Assembly: GCA_963714155.1 (NCBI GenBank) | Contig: OY970236.1 | Location: forward strand, 1,736,001 to 1,800,000 | Length of the DNA: 64,000 nt | Origin: VRUE01 sp963714155 | GTDB lineage: Bacteria; Actinomycetota; Thermoleophilia; Solirubrobacterales; 70-9 | Direction of reading: 5' to 3' | In this document: piece after piece, positions 22,423 to 30,847 of the stretch | Numbering within the stretch: the first letter of the stretch is position 1 | Layout: every line of letters begins with the position of its first letter | The notes under the pieces: generated by a model | The model's database searches: none | What the model saw: the letters and a program-made list of their open reading frames with translations, nothing else | What the model was told of the DNA's origin: nothing | Position numbers and translations under genes: made by a program

Positions 22423-22985
22423 AGCAGCGGACGCAGCGACGAGCGGATCACGTTTTCGCCGCTGCCGCCGACCAGCGTGTCCTGGCCGCTGCCGCCGCGC
22501 ACGACATCGTTACCGCTGCCACCAAAAAGTTCGTCGTTACCGCTGCCGCCGAAGAGGAGATCGTCGCCACCGCGGCCGGCCAGCTTGTCGTTGCCGTCGC
22601 CACCGATCAACTTGTCGGGCCCGCCGCCGCCGATCAGGACGTCACGGCCCGGTCCGCCGCGCATCGTCACCGGCACTTCGACCACGCTGGCAACGGAGAC
22701 GGTGTCGTCGCCTTCGCCGGCGTTGACTTCGAAGCCGGCGACGAGGGGCGCCTTGCAGACCAGCTCATTCGGCATTCCGGGCGTGTTTTCACAGATCGTG
22801 CCGCCGACTTCGAGCGGGGCAACCGAGTCGATCACGTAGCTACGCCCATCGGGGGTCAGCCAGATATGAATCATGCTCTGCGTGGTCCCTCCTGCGAGGA
22901 CCACCGTGTAGGTCGTTTCAGCGTTCGCGACCGGAGCGGCCTGCGCCGCCAGGATCGCCAGCATGATCAGAATCGCCCTCTTCAT
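22419..22985 (-). CDS. Secreted RTX-like (hemolysin-type calcium-binding repeat) protein
   Basis: This 188-residue exported protein has a signal peptide at 1-22 (ILIMLAILAAQAAPVANA). A short beta-rich domain with a Cys pair (GTICENTP and LVCKAP) precedes eight nonapeptides of the GGxGxDxLx type at residues 110-181. Such repeats fold into a calcium-filled parallel beta-roll. There is no enzymatic domain, so the protein may be structural, adhesive or calcium-binding. ATG 22985 was chosen because it begins the signal peptide; an upstream start adds a Cys-rich stretch unlikely to be translated. It lies 28 nt after the quinone oxidoreductase gene on the same strand. Confidence 0.85.
   Translation of the reverse strand: MKRAILIMLAILAAQAAPVANAETTYTVVLAGGTTQSMIHIWLTPDGRSYVIDSVAPLEVGGTICENTPGMPNELVCKAPLVAGFEVNAGEGDDTVSVASVVEVPVTMRGGPGRDVLIGGGGPDKLIGGDGNDKLAGRGGDDLLFGGSGNDELFGGSGNDVVRGGSGQDTLVGGSGENVIRSSLRPLL
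22443..22658 (-). repeat. Eight 27-bp RTX nonapeptide repeats
   Basis: These are tandem coding units with GGSGNDELF-type sequence at residues 110-181 of the RTX-like protein. The middle copies (GGSGNDELF, GGSGNDVVR) are the most alike. Confidence 0.85.
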
Positions 22986-23013
22986 CAGGAATACCCCGCG
23001 CCGCGCCGCAGGC

Positions 23014-24048
23014 CTAACTAGGAAACAGCACAACCTTGCCGACGTTGCGGCGCTGGGCGATGAATTCGTGTGCCTCGCCGGCGCGCTCGAAGGGGAATGC
23101 CTCGGCGACGACAGGTTCGAGACGCCCGGCTTCGAGGTCCGCCATCAGCGGCTCGGTGACCCGGTCGAGGCCGCCCTCGCGTTCCCACCACTTGAGCATG
23201 TTGAGGCCGAAGACCCCCTTGTTCTCGTTCATCAGCGCCAGGCTCTTCCACCAGGGGATCGTCGCCAAGGGCATCTTGGCCAGGCTCTTCAGCGCCGCCG
23301 GAATGTCACGACCGCTTTCCTTCGTCACCTCGGAGAGGCCGTACATGACGACGCGACCACCGGAGCGAAGCAGGCGGTAGTCCTTGCGGAAGGAGGTCGG
23401 GCCAAGAGCGTCGATGACCAGGTCAACGCCCTCACCGCCGGTGATCCGCATCACCTCGGCCTCGAAGTCTTGGTTGCGGTAATCGATCGCGTGGGTGACC
23501 CCCTGCGCACGAATTGCGTCGTGCTTGGCGGGAGAGGAGGTGCCGAAGATCTCAGCGCCGACGTTGCGGGCGATCTGGGTGGCGGCGATGCCGACGCCGC
23601 CGGCCGCGGCGTGAATCAGCACGCGATCGCCCTCGCGCAAGCTGCCCATGATGATCAGGGCCGCGTAAGCAGTGCCATAGTTGACCGGGAAGGCGGCGCC
23701 CTGCTCGAAGCTGAGCGACTCGGGCAGGGGCAGCGCTTGGTCGGCGGGCACGGTGACCAGCTCGGCCTGACCGCCGAAGCGAGTGCCGGCCATGACTCGG
23801 TCACCAATTGCGAAATCGGACACTCCCGCGCCGATGGTCTCGATCGTCCCCGCAACCTCGTAACCCATTACGCAAGGGGTCTTGGGCGCATCCGGATAGA
23901 GGCCGAGCCGGGCCATCGTGTCGGCGAAGTTGATTCCGGCGGCCTTGACCGCGATCCGAACCTCTCCGGGGCCGACGGGCGGATCGGGTCGCTCGAGGAC
24001 CTGCAGCACCTGCGGCCCACCGTTCCCCGTCTGCACCAGCGCCTTCAC
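23014..24048 (-). CDS. Zinc-independent quinone oxidoreductase (MDR family, QOR-like)
   Basis: This NADPH-dependent medium-chain reductase has 344 residues. The GroES-like N-terminal domain includes KAAGINFADTMARLG and GYEVAGTIETIGAGV. The Rossmann domain has the motif LIHAAAGGVGIAATQIA. The cysteine and histidine ligands of zinc alcohol dehydrogenases are absent, which places it with quinone/enone reductases (VAT-1/QOR group). It may reduce quinones or reactive enones; the true substrate is unknown. The C-terminal part (PWWKSLALMNENKGVFGLNM) matches the VAT-1-like branch. It lies 28 nt downstream of serA and could be read through from the serC-serA transcript. Confidence 0.87.
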   Translation of the reverse strand: MKALVQTGNGGPQVLQVLERPDPPVGPGEVRIAVKAAGINFADTMARLGLYPDAPKTPCVMGYEVAGTIETIGAGVSDFAIGDRVMAGTRFGGQAELVTVPADQALPLPESLSFEQGAAFPVNYGTAYAALIIMGSLREGDRVLIHAAAGGVGIAATQIARNVGAEIFGTSSPAKHDAIRAQGVTHAIDYRNQDFEAEVMRITGGEGVDLVIDALGPTSFRKDYRLLRSGGRVVMYGLSEVTKESGRDIPAALKSLAKMPLATIPWWKSLALMNENKGVFGLNMLKWWEREGGLDRVTEPLMADLEAGRLEPVVAEAFPFERAGEAHEFIAQRRNVGKVVLFPS

Positions 24049-24076
24049 CGGGCAAGCCTACTTGACTGATCTTGTC

Positions 24077-25657
24077 CTAAAGATCGACCGAGCGGCCGAT
24101 GGAGAAACCGTCGACCTCGAGGATCTTGGCGATTGTCGCTTCGTTGACCGCGGCGTCGGTGGTGAGTGCCATGACGGCGCGCTCGCCGTCCTCCTCGGCG
24201 CCGACGGCGGCGGAGACGATGTTGACCCCCTCCTCGCCGAACATCGTGCCGACCCGGCCGATCATGCCGGGACGATCGGCGTAGCGGAAGACCGCGATGT
24301 GCTCGGCGAAAGGCAGGTAGAAGCTCTCGCCCCAGACCGAGACCAGGTAGGGCTCGTTGCGTGGCCCGACGCCGGTGCCGGCGACCTCGACTTCGTCGTC
24401 GCCGGAGCGCAGCCGCACGGTGACCAGCTCGGTGAAATCCTCCGAGCCCGACTCCTTGGTCTCAACCAGGTCGACGCCGCGTTCTTCGGCCATCTGCGGC
24501 GCGTTGACCAGGTTGACCGGCTCCTCGGTGTGGCCGGAGAGGATCCCAACCAGGACGGCGATGCCGAGCAGGCGCGTGTCGTGCTGGGCGAGTTTGCCGC
24601 GGAACTCGACCGAGACCCGATCGACGGGGGCCTCGCCAAGGCCCTCGGCGAGGCGACCGAGCTTTTCGCAGAGTGGCACGAAGGGCGAGAGCGCTTCCAT
24701 CTCCTCCGGGCGCACCGCGGCGATGTTGACCGCGTTGGTCACCACTGCTCCGGTCAGCGCGGCGGTCACCTGTTCGGCGGTGACGACGCCGGCGCGGTCC
24801 TGGGCCTCGGCGGTCGAGGCGCCCAGGTGCGGAGTGACGACGACATCCCCGCGGGCGAAGATCGCGTGCTCGGTGAAGGGCTCGGCGGGAAAGACGTCGA
24901 GCGCGGCGCCGCCGACCTTGCCCGACTCCAAGCCGGACAGGAGCGCGTCGAGGTCGACCAGCTCGCCGCGGGCGCAGTTGACGATCCGCACCCCCTCCTT
25001 CATCGCGGCGATCGCCTCGGTGTCGATCAGGTTGATCGTGTCGGGGGTCTTGGGCACGTGGACGGTGACCACGTCGGCCCGGCCGAAGAGCTCGTCGATG
25101 CTCTCGGCACCCTCAACGCCCAGTTCGCGGAAGCGCTCGGCGGAGACGAACTTGTCGAAGGCGACGACGTCCATATCGAAGGCCTGCGCGCGTTTGGCGA
25201 CGAGCTGTCCGATGCGGCCGAAGCCGACGATGCCGATCGTCTTGCCGTAAAGCTCGGCGCCCTTGAACTTGGCCCGGTCCCAGCGACCGTCGACAAGCGC
25301 CCCGTGGGCCTGAGGAACGTTGCGGAAGAGCGCCAGGGCGAGGGCGAGCGTGTGCTCGGCGGCGGCGACGGAGTTGGATTCGGGCGCGTTGGCGACGACG
25401 ATGCCGCGGCGGGTGGCGGCGGGGATGTCGACGTTGTCGACGCCGGTGCCGGCGCGGCCGATCACCTTGAGGTTGGTTGCCTTCTCGATCAGCTCCGGCG
25501 TCAGCTTCGTCGCCGAGCGGATCAGGATCGCGTCGTAGCCACCGATCGCCTCGCCCAGCTCCTCGTCGGACATCTCCAGGCCGAGGTCGACGTCGAAGTT
25601 CTGGCGCAGCAGATCGACGCCTGAGTCGGCGATCTTCTCCTTGACGAGTACTTTCAC
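24077..25657 (-). CDS. serA: D-3-phosphoglycerate dehydrogenase
   Basis: This enzyme oxidises 3-phosphoglycerate with NAD+, the first step of serine synthesis. The 526-residue protein is the long actinobacterial form. It has a substrate domain, a Rossmann domain with TIGIVGFGRIGQLVAKRAQA, the catalytic His in VVTPHLGASTAEAQDRAG, an intervening ASB domain, and a C-terminal ACT domain (ADRPGMIGRVGTMFGEEGVN) that senses serine in homologues. GTG 25657 was chosen because it overlaps the serC stop by 4 nt (GTGA) and begins VKVLVKEKIADSG; a longer start adds GGRERGGGPP, which is unlike the family. Confidence 0.95.
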   Translation of the reverse strand: MKVLVKEKIADSGVDLLRQNFDVDLGLEMSDEELGEAIGGYDAILIRSATKLTPELIEKATNLKVIGRAGTGVDNVDIPAATRRGIVVANAPESNSVAAAEHTLALALALFRNVPQAHGALVDGRWDRAKFKGAELYGKTIGIVGFGRIGQLVAKRAQAFDMDVVAFDKFVSAERFRELGVEGAESIDELFGRADVVTVHVPKTPDTINLIDTEAIAAMKEGVRIVNCARGELVDLDALLSGLESGKVGGAALDVFPAEPFTEHAIFARGDVVVTPHLGASTAEAQDRAGVVTAEQVTAALTGAVVTNAVNIAAVRPEEMEALSPFVPLCEKLGRLAEGLGEAPVDRVSVEFRGKLAQHDTRLLGIAVLVGILSGHTEEPVNLVNAPQMAEERGVDLVETKESGSEDFTELVTVRLRSGDDEVEVAGTGVGPRNEPYLVSVWGESFYLPFAEHIAVFRYADRPGMIGRVGTMFGEEGVNIVSAAVGAEEDGERAVMALTTDAAVNEATIAKILEVDGFSIGRSVDL

Positions 25658-26793
25658 CGGCGGGCCTCCCCCACGTTCTCGACCACCCAATCGATGCAGG
25701 CGGTCAGGGCTTCTACGTCAGCCGGCTCGACCGCCGGAAACATGCCGATGCGCAGCTGGTTGCGCCCCAACTTGCGGTAGGGCTCGGTGTCGACGATGCC
25801 GTTGGCGCGCAGTGTGGCGGCGATGACAGCGGCGTCGATCGAGTCGGCGAAGTCGATCGTGCCGACGACCAACGAGCGCTTGGCTGGGTCGGCGACGAAG
25901 GGAGTGGCGAACTCGCTGGCCTCGGCCCAGCCATAAAGATGGCCCGAGGATGCGGAGGTGCGCTCGACGCAGCCGTCCAGCCCGCCCTGCGCCAGCATCC
26001 ACTCGACCTGATCGGCGAGCAGCAGCAGCGTGGCCAGGGCCGGGGTGTTGTAGGTCTGCTCCTTGCGGGAGTTCTCCAAGGCGGTCTGCAGCGAGAGGAA
26101 GCCCGGCTGCCAGCGACCCTCGGCGCCATCGAGCTCCTCGATCCGCGCGATCGCGGCCGGGCTGAGCGCAGCCAGCCAGAGGCCTCCGTCAGCACCGAAA
26201 GCCTTCTGCGGAGCGAAGTAATAGACGTCGACCTGGCTCGCCTCCAGCGGCAGGCCGCCGGCACCCGAGGTGGCGTCGATGAGGACGAGCGCATCGCCGG
26301 CGCCATCGGGGCACTGCACTGGCACCATGACCCCAGTCGAGGTCTCGTTATGGGCCCAGGCAATCGCGTCGGCTGCGGCGTCGGCGACGGGAGCGGGTGC
26401 ATCCCCGGGCTCGGCCTCGACCACGATCGGGTCCTGAAGAAACGGTGCACCCTTTGTCGCCTTGGCGAACTTCTGCGAGAACTCGCCGTAAGTGAGGTGA
26501 AGAGCGCGCTCGCGCACGAGCCAGGCGCAGGCGGCATCCCAGAAGGCGGTGGTGCCGCCGTTGCCGAGGGCGATCTCGTAGCCATCTGGCAAGGAGAAGA
26601 GCTCGGTCAGGCCCGAGCGCACGCGCCCGACCAGGTCACGCACCGGCGCCTGGCGGTGTGAGGTCCCCATCAGCCCCGACTGACCGGCGAGCTGCTCGAG
26701 CGCCTCGGGGCGCACCTTCGAGGGCCCGCAGCCGAAGCGGCCATCGGTCGGCTTGAGCGCGGCGGGGATCTGGGCGGAGGTCTCGGTCGTCAC
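25654..26793 (-). CDS. serC: Phosphoserine aminotransferase
   Basis: This class V PLP aminotransferase converts 3-phosphohydroxypyruvate to phosphoserine with glutamate. The 379-residue protein is of the actinobacterial type. Features are DGRFGCGPSKVRPEAL and GLMGTSHRQAPVRDLV at the N-terminus, GNGGTTAFWDAA, and the PLP-Lys region YYFAPQKAFGADGG. Substrate arginines lie near RNQLRIGMFPAVEP. It is co-transcribed with serA by a 4-nt overlap, which makes the assignment to serine synthesis firm. serB is not in the window. The 125-nt divergent gap to the cupin gene contains an inverted repeat. Confidence 0.94.
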   Translation of the reverse strand: MTTETSAQIPAALKPTDGRFGCGPSKVRPEALEQLAGQSGLMGTSHRQAPVRDLVGRVRSGLTELFSLPDGYEIALGNGGTTAFWDAACAWLVRERALHLTYGEFSQKFAKATKGAPFLQDPIVVEAEPGDAPAPVADAAADAIAWAHNETSTGVMVPVQCPDGAGDALVLIDATSGAGGLPLEASQVDVYYFAPQKAFGADGGLWLAALSPAAIARIEELDGAEGRWQPGFLSLQTALENSRKEQTYNTPALATLLLLADQVEWMLAQGGLDGCVERTSASSGHLYGWAEASEFATPFVADPAKRSLVVGTIDFADSIDAAVIAATLRANGIVDTEPYRKLGRNQLRIGMFPAVEPADVEALTACIDWVVENVGEARR

Positions 26794-26850
26794 GGCGGAG
26801 GCGACAGGTTAGTGACCGCGACGGGTGGACCCCCACCAGCCATCGTTATC

Positions 26851-26903
26851 CCGTTCCGGTGCGCCTTTTACACCTCTGGGGCGCATAAGGCGCACCGGAA
26901 CGG
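26851..26903. repeat. 17-bp perfect inverted repeat in a divergent gap
   Basis: CCGTTCCGGTGCGCCTT (26851-26867) is mirrored exactly at 26887-26903 with a 19-nt loop. The core TTCCGGTGCGC and its complement are identical to those of the repeat at 14651-14697. Here it lies between divergent genes, 15 nt before the cupin ATG, where a terminator is not expected. A dispersed repeat element, or a 5' untranslated hairpin of the cupin gene, is more likely. Confidence 0.75.
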
Positions 26904-26918
26904 CATAGGCTGCGGGCC

Positions 26919-27326
26919 ATGAGCGAGACCAATGAGCAGGCCATCAGCAAGGGTGACGGTTACACCGTCGCCAACCTCAGCGACCTCGGCGAGGGGCCGG
27001 GATTTCGCAAGATCCGCAAAGAGCTGGGCGTAACCGCCTTCGGTGTCAACGCGATCGTGCTGCCCCCCTCCTACGCCACCGGCAGCCACTACCACGACGA
27101 GCAGGAGGAGCTCTACTTCCTGCATCAGGGCCACGTGGCAATCGAGTTCGGCGACGGCAGCAGCCACGAGCTCGAGCCGGGCGGCCTAGCCTGGGTCGAC
27201 GCCTCCACAGTCCGCAAGCTCAAAAACCTGAGCGACACGGAGGAGGCCGTCTACGTAGTAGTCGGCGGCAAGGACGGCTACGTCGGCCGCGACGGCAAAC
27301 TCGCCGAGGGCGAGACGCACCGCTGA
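26919..27326 (+). CDS. Single-domain cupin protein
   Basis: This 135-residue small beta-barrel protein has the cupin metal motif GSHYHDEQEELYFLHQG (His57, His59, Glu63 as likely ligands) and the second motif around LEPGGLAWVDAS. Such stand-alone cupins include isomerases, dioxygenases and binding proteins, and nothing in the sequence chooses among them. It is divergent from serC and convergent with ilvC. There is no clear ribosome binding site before the ATG. Confidence 0.85.
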   Translation: MSETNEQAISKGDGYTVANLSDLGEGPGFRKIRKELGVTAFGVNAIVLPPSYATGSHYHDEQEELYFLHQGHVAIEFGDGSSHELEPGGLAWVDASTVRKLKNLSDTEEAVYVVVGGKDGYVGRDGKLAEGETHR

Positions 27327-27334
27327 GCAAGCGA

Positions 27335-27441
27335 GGGGGTGTCGGGTCCCCCTGCCCCAGAGACCGTCGCGCAGCAGATCGCTCGCAGCGATTCGGATCG
27401 TTAGACCGGGAGCCTCCGGGTCAGGGGGACCCGACACCCCC
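27335..27441. repeat. 20-bp perfect inverted repeat with 67-nt spacer (BIME-like)
   Basis: GGGGGTGTCGGGTCCCCCTG (27335-27354) is mirrored exactly at 27422-27441. Each arm is itself a small hairpin (GGGGG...CCCCC), so the element is two facing hairpins, as in bacterial interspersed mosaic elements. The spacer carries no gene. It starts 9 nt after the cupin stop. Confidence 0.7.
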
Positions 27442-27472
27442 AAGCTCATTCAAGGGCGATCTCGGAGCTTGG

Positions 27473-27577
27473 AGAGGCACGGCAGCCCCTCTCCATGAAG
27501 CTCCCGGTATGACGATGCGAGTCAGGCCCCGGCTTCAGCTGCGCGACGGCTTCAGGGAGAGGGGCTGCCGTGCCTCT
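27473..27577. repeat. 22-bp perfect inverted repeat with 61-nt spacer (BIME-like)
   Basis: Arms at 27473-27494 and 27556-27577 are exact complements around AGGCACGGCAGCCCCT. Each arm again folds on itself (GGAGAGG...CCTCTCC). It lies 20 nt beyond the ilvC stop. Together with the element at 27335 it fills the 270-nt convergent gap between the cupin gene and ilvC, and no gene is seen there. One of the two probably also ends transcription. Confidence 0.7.
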
Positions 27578-27596
27578 TCCCCGCTTGGAGTCGACC

Positions 27597-28598
27597 CTAG
27601 AACTCTTGGTCGATCCAGGGCATCGTGTCGCGAAGGTCCTTGCCGACCTTCTCGACTTCGTGCCCGGCACCCTCCTCGCGCATACGAGAAAGGTTCTCGC
27701 CGCCGGCCCGGTTCTCGGCGATCCACTCGCGGGCGAACTCGCCGGACTGGATCTCGCCGAGGATCTGCTTCATCGCCGCGCGTGACTCCTCGCCGATGAC
27801 GCGCTTGCCGCGGGTCATGTCGCCGTACTCGGCGGTGTTGGAGATCGAGTAGCGCATGCCCTGGATCCCCTTCTCATACATCAGGTCGGCGATCAGCTTG
27901 AGCTCGTGCAAGCACTCGAAGTAGGCGAGGCGCGGGTCGTAGCCGGCCTCGACCAGGGTCTCGAAACCGGCGCGGACCAGCTCGGAGGCGCCGCCGCAGA
28001 GCACGGCCTGCTCGCCGAAGAGGTCGGTCTCGCACTCGTCCTTGAAGGTCGTCTCGATCACCGCGGCGCGGCCACCGCCGATGCCGGAGGCGTAGGCGAG
28101 GGCGAGGTCGTGGGCGTTGCCGGTGGCGTCCTGCTGGACCGCCATCAGGCAGGGGACGCCGCGGCCTTCCTCGTACTGGCGGCGGACCAGGTGGCCCGGG
28201 CCCTTGGGCGCGACCATGCCAACGTCGACGCCGGCCGGAGGTGCGATCTGCTCGAAGTGGATGGCGAAGCCGTGGGCGAAGAGCAGCAGGTTGCCGGGCG
28301 CGATGCCGTCGGCGATCTCGGACTCCCAGATCTCGGCCTGCTTCTCGTCGGGCAGCAGGATCATCACCGCGTCGCCACGGCTGGCGGCTTCGGCGATGTC
28401 GAGCACCTCGAGGCCGGCCTCTTCGGCTTTCGCTCGACTGGAGGAGTCGGGGCGCAGGCCGACGACGACGTCGACTCCCGAGTCCTTCAGGTTGAGGGCG
28501 TGCGCGTGCCCCTGGGAGCCGTAACCGAGGATGGCAACGGTCTTCCCTTGAAGCAGCGATAGGTCGGCGTCTGAGTCGTAAAAGATGTCCTTGGGCAT
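27597..28598 (-). CDS. ilvC: Ketol-acid reductoisomerase (class I)
   Basis: This enzyme converts acetolactate and acetohydroxybutyrate to the dihydroxy acids of valine and isoleucine synthesis using NADPH and Mg2+. The 333-residue protein has the N-terminal Rossmann motif VAILGYGSQGHAHALNL, the cofactor loop LRPDSSSRAKAEEAG with serines typical of NADPH use, VAPKGPGHLVRRQYEEGRG, and the knotted C-terminal domain with ETDLFGEQAVLCGG and the metal-binding ECLHELKLIADL. Length is typical of class I. It follows menE by only 10 nt, an unusual partner, so it may depend on the menE promoter. Confidence 0.97.
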   Translation of the reverse strand: MPKDIFYDSDADLSLLQGKTVAILGYGSQGHAHALNLKDSGVDVVVGLRPDSSSRAKAEEAGLEVLDIAEAASRGDAVMILLPDEKQAEIWESEIADGIAPGNLLLFAHGFAIHFEQIAPPAGVDVGMVAPKGPGHLVRRQYEEGRGVPCLMAVQQDATGNAHDLALAYASGIGGGRAAVIETTFKDECETDLFGEQAVLCGGASELVRAGFETLVEAGYDPRLAYFECLHELKLIADLMYEKGIQGMRYSISNTAEYGDMTRGKRVIGEESRAAMKQILGEIQSGEFAREWIAENRAGGENLSRMREEGAGHEVEKVGKDLRDTMPWIDQEF

Positions 28599-28608
28599 GG
28601 GCGGCAGG

Positions 28609-29934
28609 CTAGCGGAGGGCGCGCCTCATCAGCTTGCCCGAGGGGGTGCGCGGCAATGCCGCCGCCAGCTCGACCCGCTTCGGCACCTTGAAGCCGGCCA
28701 GCGACTCGGCACAGTGGCGGCGCAGCTCGTCCGGGCTGACCTCGGAGCCGTCCTCGAGCACGACGATCGCGGTTACCGCCTGCTGCCACTCGGGGTCGTC
28801 GCGGCCGACGACGGCGGCGTCGGCAACCTCGGGGTGGCGCAGCAGGACTTTCTCTACTTCGGCCGGCACCACGTTCTCGCCGCCGGTGACGATCATGTCG
28901 TCGATGCGGTCCTCGACGTAGAGGAAGCCTTCCTCGTCGATGCGGCCGAGGTCCCCGGTGTGCAGCCAGCCGTCGCCGTCGGCGCGGCCTGGGGCAACGG
29001 TCGGGCCCTGGACGAGGATCTCGCCCTCCTGGATCCGCAGGTGGGTGGTGAGCAAGGGCCGGCCGGCGGAGCCGAGCTTGCGGCGAGCATCGGCGGGTGC
29101 GAGGGTCGTCACCTGCGAGCAGGTCTCGGTCAGGCCGTAGGTCTGCACCACCGTGGCACCGCGCCCGAGCGCCTCCTCGAGCGGGTCCTCAGGCACAGGC
29201 CCGCCGCCGACAAGGACCGCGCGTGGGCCCGAGAGGTCGGCGCCGGCCTCGAGCAGTCGGGTCAGCATCGTCGTCACCAGCGAGACCACGGTGATCTCTT
29301 CGCGCTCGAGCGCCGCGGCGACCCGGTCGACGTCGAAGCCGTCGTGGATCACCGCCGTGGTTCCGTAGATCACCGAGCGCATCACGATCCCGAGCCCGGA
29401 GATGTGGCTGAGCGGCAAGCAGCAGAGCCAGCGGTCCTCGGGCTCGACCCCGATGTTGAAGGCCGAGGCGACGGCACTCCAGAGAAAGTTGCCGTAGGTG
29501 AGGCCAACCGGGTCGGGCGCGCCGGTGCTGCCGCTGGTCATCACGTGGCTGGCGATGTCTTCCATGTCGTGCTCGCCAAGCAGCGGCAGGTCGGCCTCGG
29601 TCTGGGTCAGCTCGCCGGCATCGTCGAGATCGACCGCCGGTTCCTCGGCCGCGACCACTGCGGCCCGCTCCTCGGCGGAGAGTCGGGGCCCGAGTGGCAG
29701 CAGCACCGCCCCCACCTTCATCAGCGCGTGCACCATCACCACCTGCTCGCGCTGCGGGTGCATCGTCATCGCCACAGTCGAGCCGCGGCGCACGCCGTGG
29801 GCGATCAGGCGGCGAGCAACCCAGGTCGCCTCCGCCTCCAGCTCGGCGTAGGTGACTTCGCTGCCGTCAGCGACCAGCGCGGTTCGCTCGGGGCAGCTCT
29901 GCGATCTCTGGGCCAGCCAGTCGTCGAGTTTCAT
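28609..29934 (-). CDS. menE: o-Succinylbenzoate--CoA ligase
   Basis: This acyl-adenylate-forming enzyme activates o-succinylbenzoate for menaquinone synthesis. The 441-residue protein is of the ANL superfamily, with the P-loop-like TSGSTGAPDPVGLTYGN, VQTYGLTETCSQV, the hinge-side WLHTGDLGRIDEEGFLYVEDR, and the C-terminal catalytic Lys in RTPSGKLMRRAL. ATG 29934 was chosen because it begins the conserved MKLDDWLAQR; the open frame upstream is antisense to menB. menB starts 21 nt away on the other strand, which confirms the pathway. The N-terminal ANL region is compact, as usual for MenE. Confidence 0.92.
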   Translation of the reverse strand: MKLDDWLAQRSQSCPERTALVADGSEVTYAELEAEATWVARRLIAHGVRRGSTVAMTMHPQREQVVMVHALMKVGAVLLPLGPRLSAEERAAVVAAEEPAVDLDDAGELTQTEADLPLLGEHDMEDIASHVMTSGSTGAPDPVGLTYGNFLWSAVASAFNIGVEPEDRWLCCLPLSHISGLGIVMRSVIYGTTAVIHDGFDVDRVAAALEREEITVVSLVTTMLTRLLEAGADLSGPRAVLVGGGPVPEDPLEEALGRGATVVQTYGLTETCSQVTTLAPADARRKLGSAGRPLLTTHLRIQEGEILVQGPTVAPGRADGDGWLHTGDLGRIDEEGFLYVEDRIDDMIVTGGENVVPAEVEKVLLRHPEVADAAVVGRDDPEWQQAVTAIVVLEDGSEVSPDELRRHCAESLAGFKVPKRVELAAALPRTPSGKLMRRALR

Positions 29935-29955
29935 CGGCGGGATATCGTGCCCATC

Positions 29956-30822
29956 ATGCCCAAACGTCACAAGGAAGCCCTGCCCGAGGAGACCCTCTAC
30001 GCGCCAATCGAGTGGCAAAGCGCTGGCGAGTACGACGACATCCACTACGAGCTTGCCGAGGGAATCGCCAAGATCAGCATCGACCGGCCCGAGACCCTCA
30101 ACGCCTTCCGGCCGCAGACGCTGATCGAGGTCTCCGCCGCGCTGGAGCTGGCCCGCGAGGATCCCGAGGTCGGCGTCGTGGTCCTCACCGGCAAGGGCAC
30201 GAAGGCGTTCTGCTCGGGCGGCGACCAGCAGGTTCGCGGCGACACCGGCTACGTCGCCGAGGGCGCTTCCGTCGGCCGCTTTCATGTCACCGACCTGCAG
30301 GTGCAGATGCGGCGACTGCCGAAGCCGGTGGTGGCGATGGTGGCGGGCTACGCGATTGGCGGCGGCCACATCCTTCACCTCTGCTGCGACCTCACGATCG
30401 CCGCCGACAACGCCGTCTTCGGCCAGACCGGGCCGCGGGTCGGCTCCTGGGACGGCGGCTTCGGCGCCTCCCTCTTGCGGGACCTGGTCGGCACCAAGAA
30501 GGCGAAGGAGTTCTGGCTGCTCTGTCGCCAGTACGACGCCGCCGAGGTCCTGGAGATGGGACTGGTCAACACGGTCGTCCCGCTCGACCGCCTCGAGTCG
30601 GAGACGGTTGCCTGGTGCCGCGAGATGCTGGCGCTCTCGCCCTTCGCCCTGCGCCTGGTCAAGGCCAGCTTCAACGCCCACGAGGACGGCTACGCCGGAA
30701 TCCAGCAGCTGGCCCACGACACCAACTTGCTCTTCTACGGCAACGAGGAGGCGCGTGAGGGCCGCGAGGCTTTTAAGGAGAAGCGGCAGCCCGACTTCTC
30801 GAAGTACCCTCGGCGAGCATGA
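29956..30822 (+). CDS. menB: 1,4-dihydroxy-2-naphthoyl-CoA synthase
   Basis: This crotonase-fold enzyme closes the naphthoquinol ring of menaquinone from o-succinylbenzoyl-CoA. The 288-residue protein shows SIDRPETLNAFRPQT, FCSGGDQQVRGD (the GGDQ motif distinguishes MenB), AGYAIGGGHILHLCCDLTIA for the oxyanion hole, and GQTGPRVGSWDGGFGASLL with the Ser/Asp region typical of MenB. The C-terminal QPDFSKYPR is characteristic. It heads a plus-strand run menB-menA-menC-menD-acyltransferase. The start codon is 21 nt from the divergent menE start, so both promoters must overlap or lie in the coding regions. Confidence 0.95.
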   Translation: MPKRHKEALPEETLYAPIEWQSAGEYDDIHYELAEGIAKISIDRPETLNAFRPQTLIEVSAALELAREDPEVGVVVLTGKGTKAFCSGGDQQVRGDTGYVAEGASVGRFHVTDLQVQMRRLPKPVVAMVAGYAIGGGHILHLCCDLTIAADNAVFGQTGPRVGSWDGGFGASLLRDLVGTKKAKEFWLLCRQYDAAEVLEMGLVNTVVPLDRLESETVAWCREMLALSPFALRLVKASFNAHEDGYAGIQQLAHDTNLLFYGNEEAREGREAFKEKRQPDFSKYPRRA

Positions 30823-30847
30823 GCGCAATGTCAACAGGGGGCCAGCA

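Noticed and set aside
22443..22658. 27-bp repeats considered as a non-coding minisatellite
   Set aside because: They encode clear GGxGxDxLx RTX nonapeptides in a frame with a signal peptide.
23918..25624. 568-codon plus-strand frame opposite serA
   Set aside because: A shadow of serA; repetitive Asp/Val/Gly/Leu text without motifs.
28585..29955. Open frame extending menB upstream by over 450 codons
   Set aside because: The extension is antisense to menE and shows no protein family features; menB similarity starts near ATG 29956.
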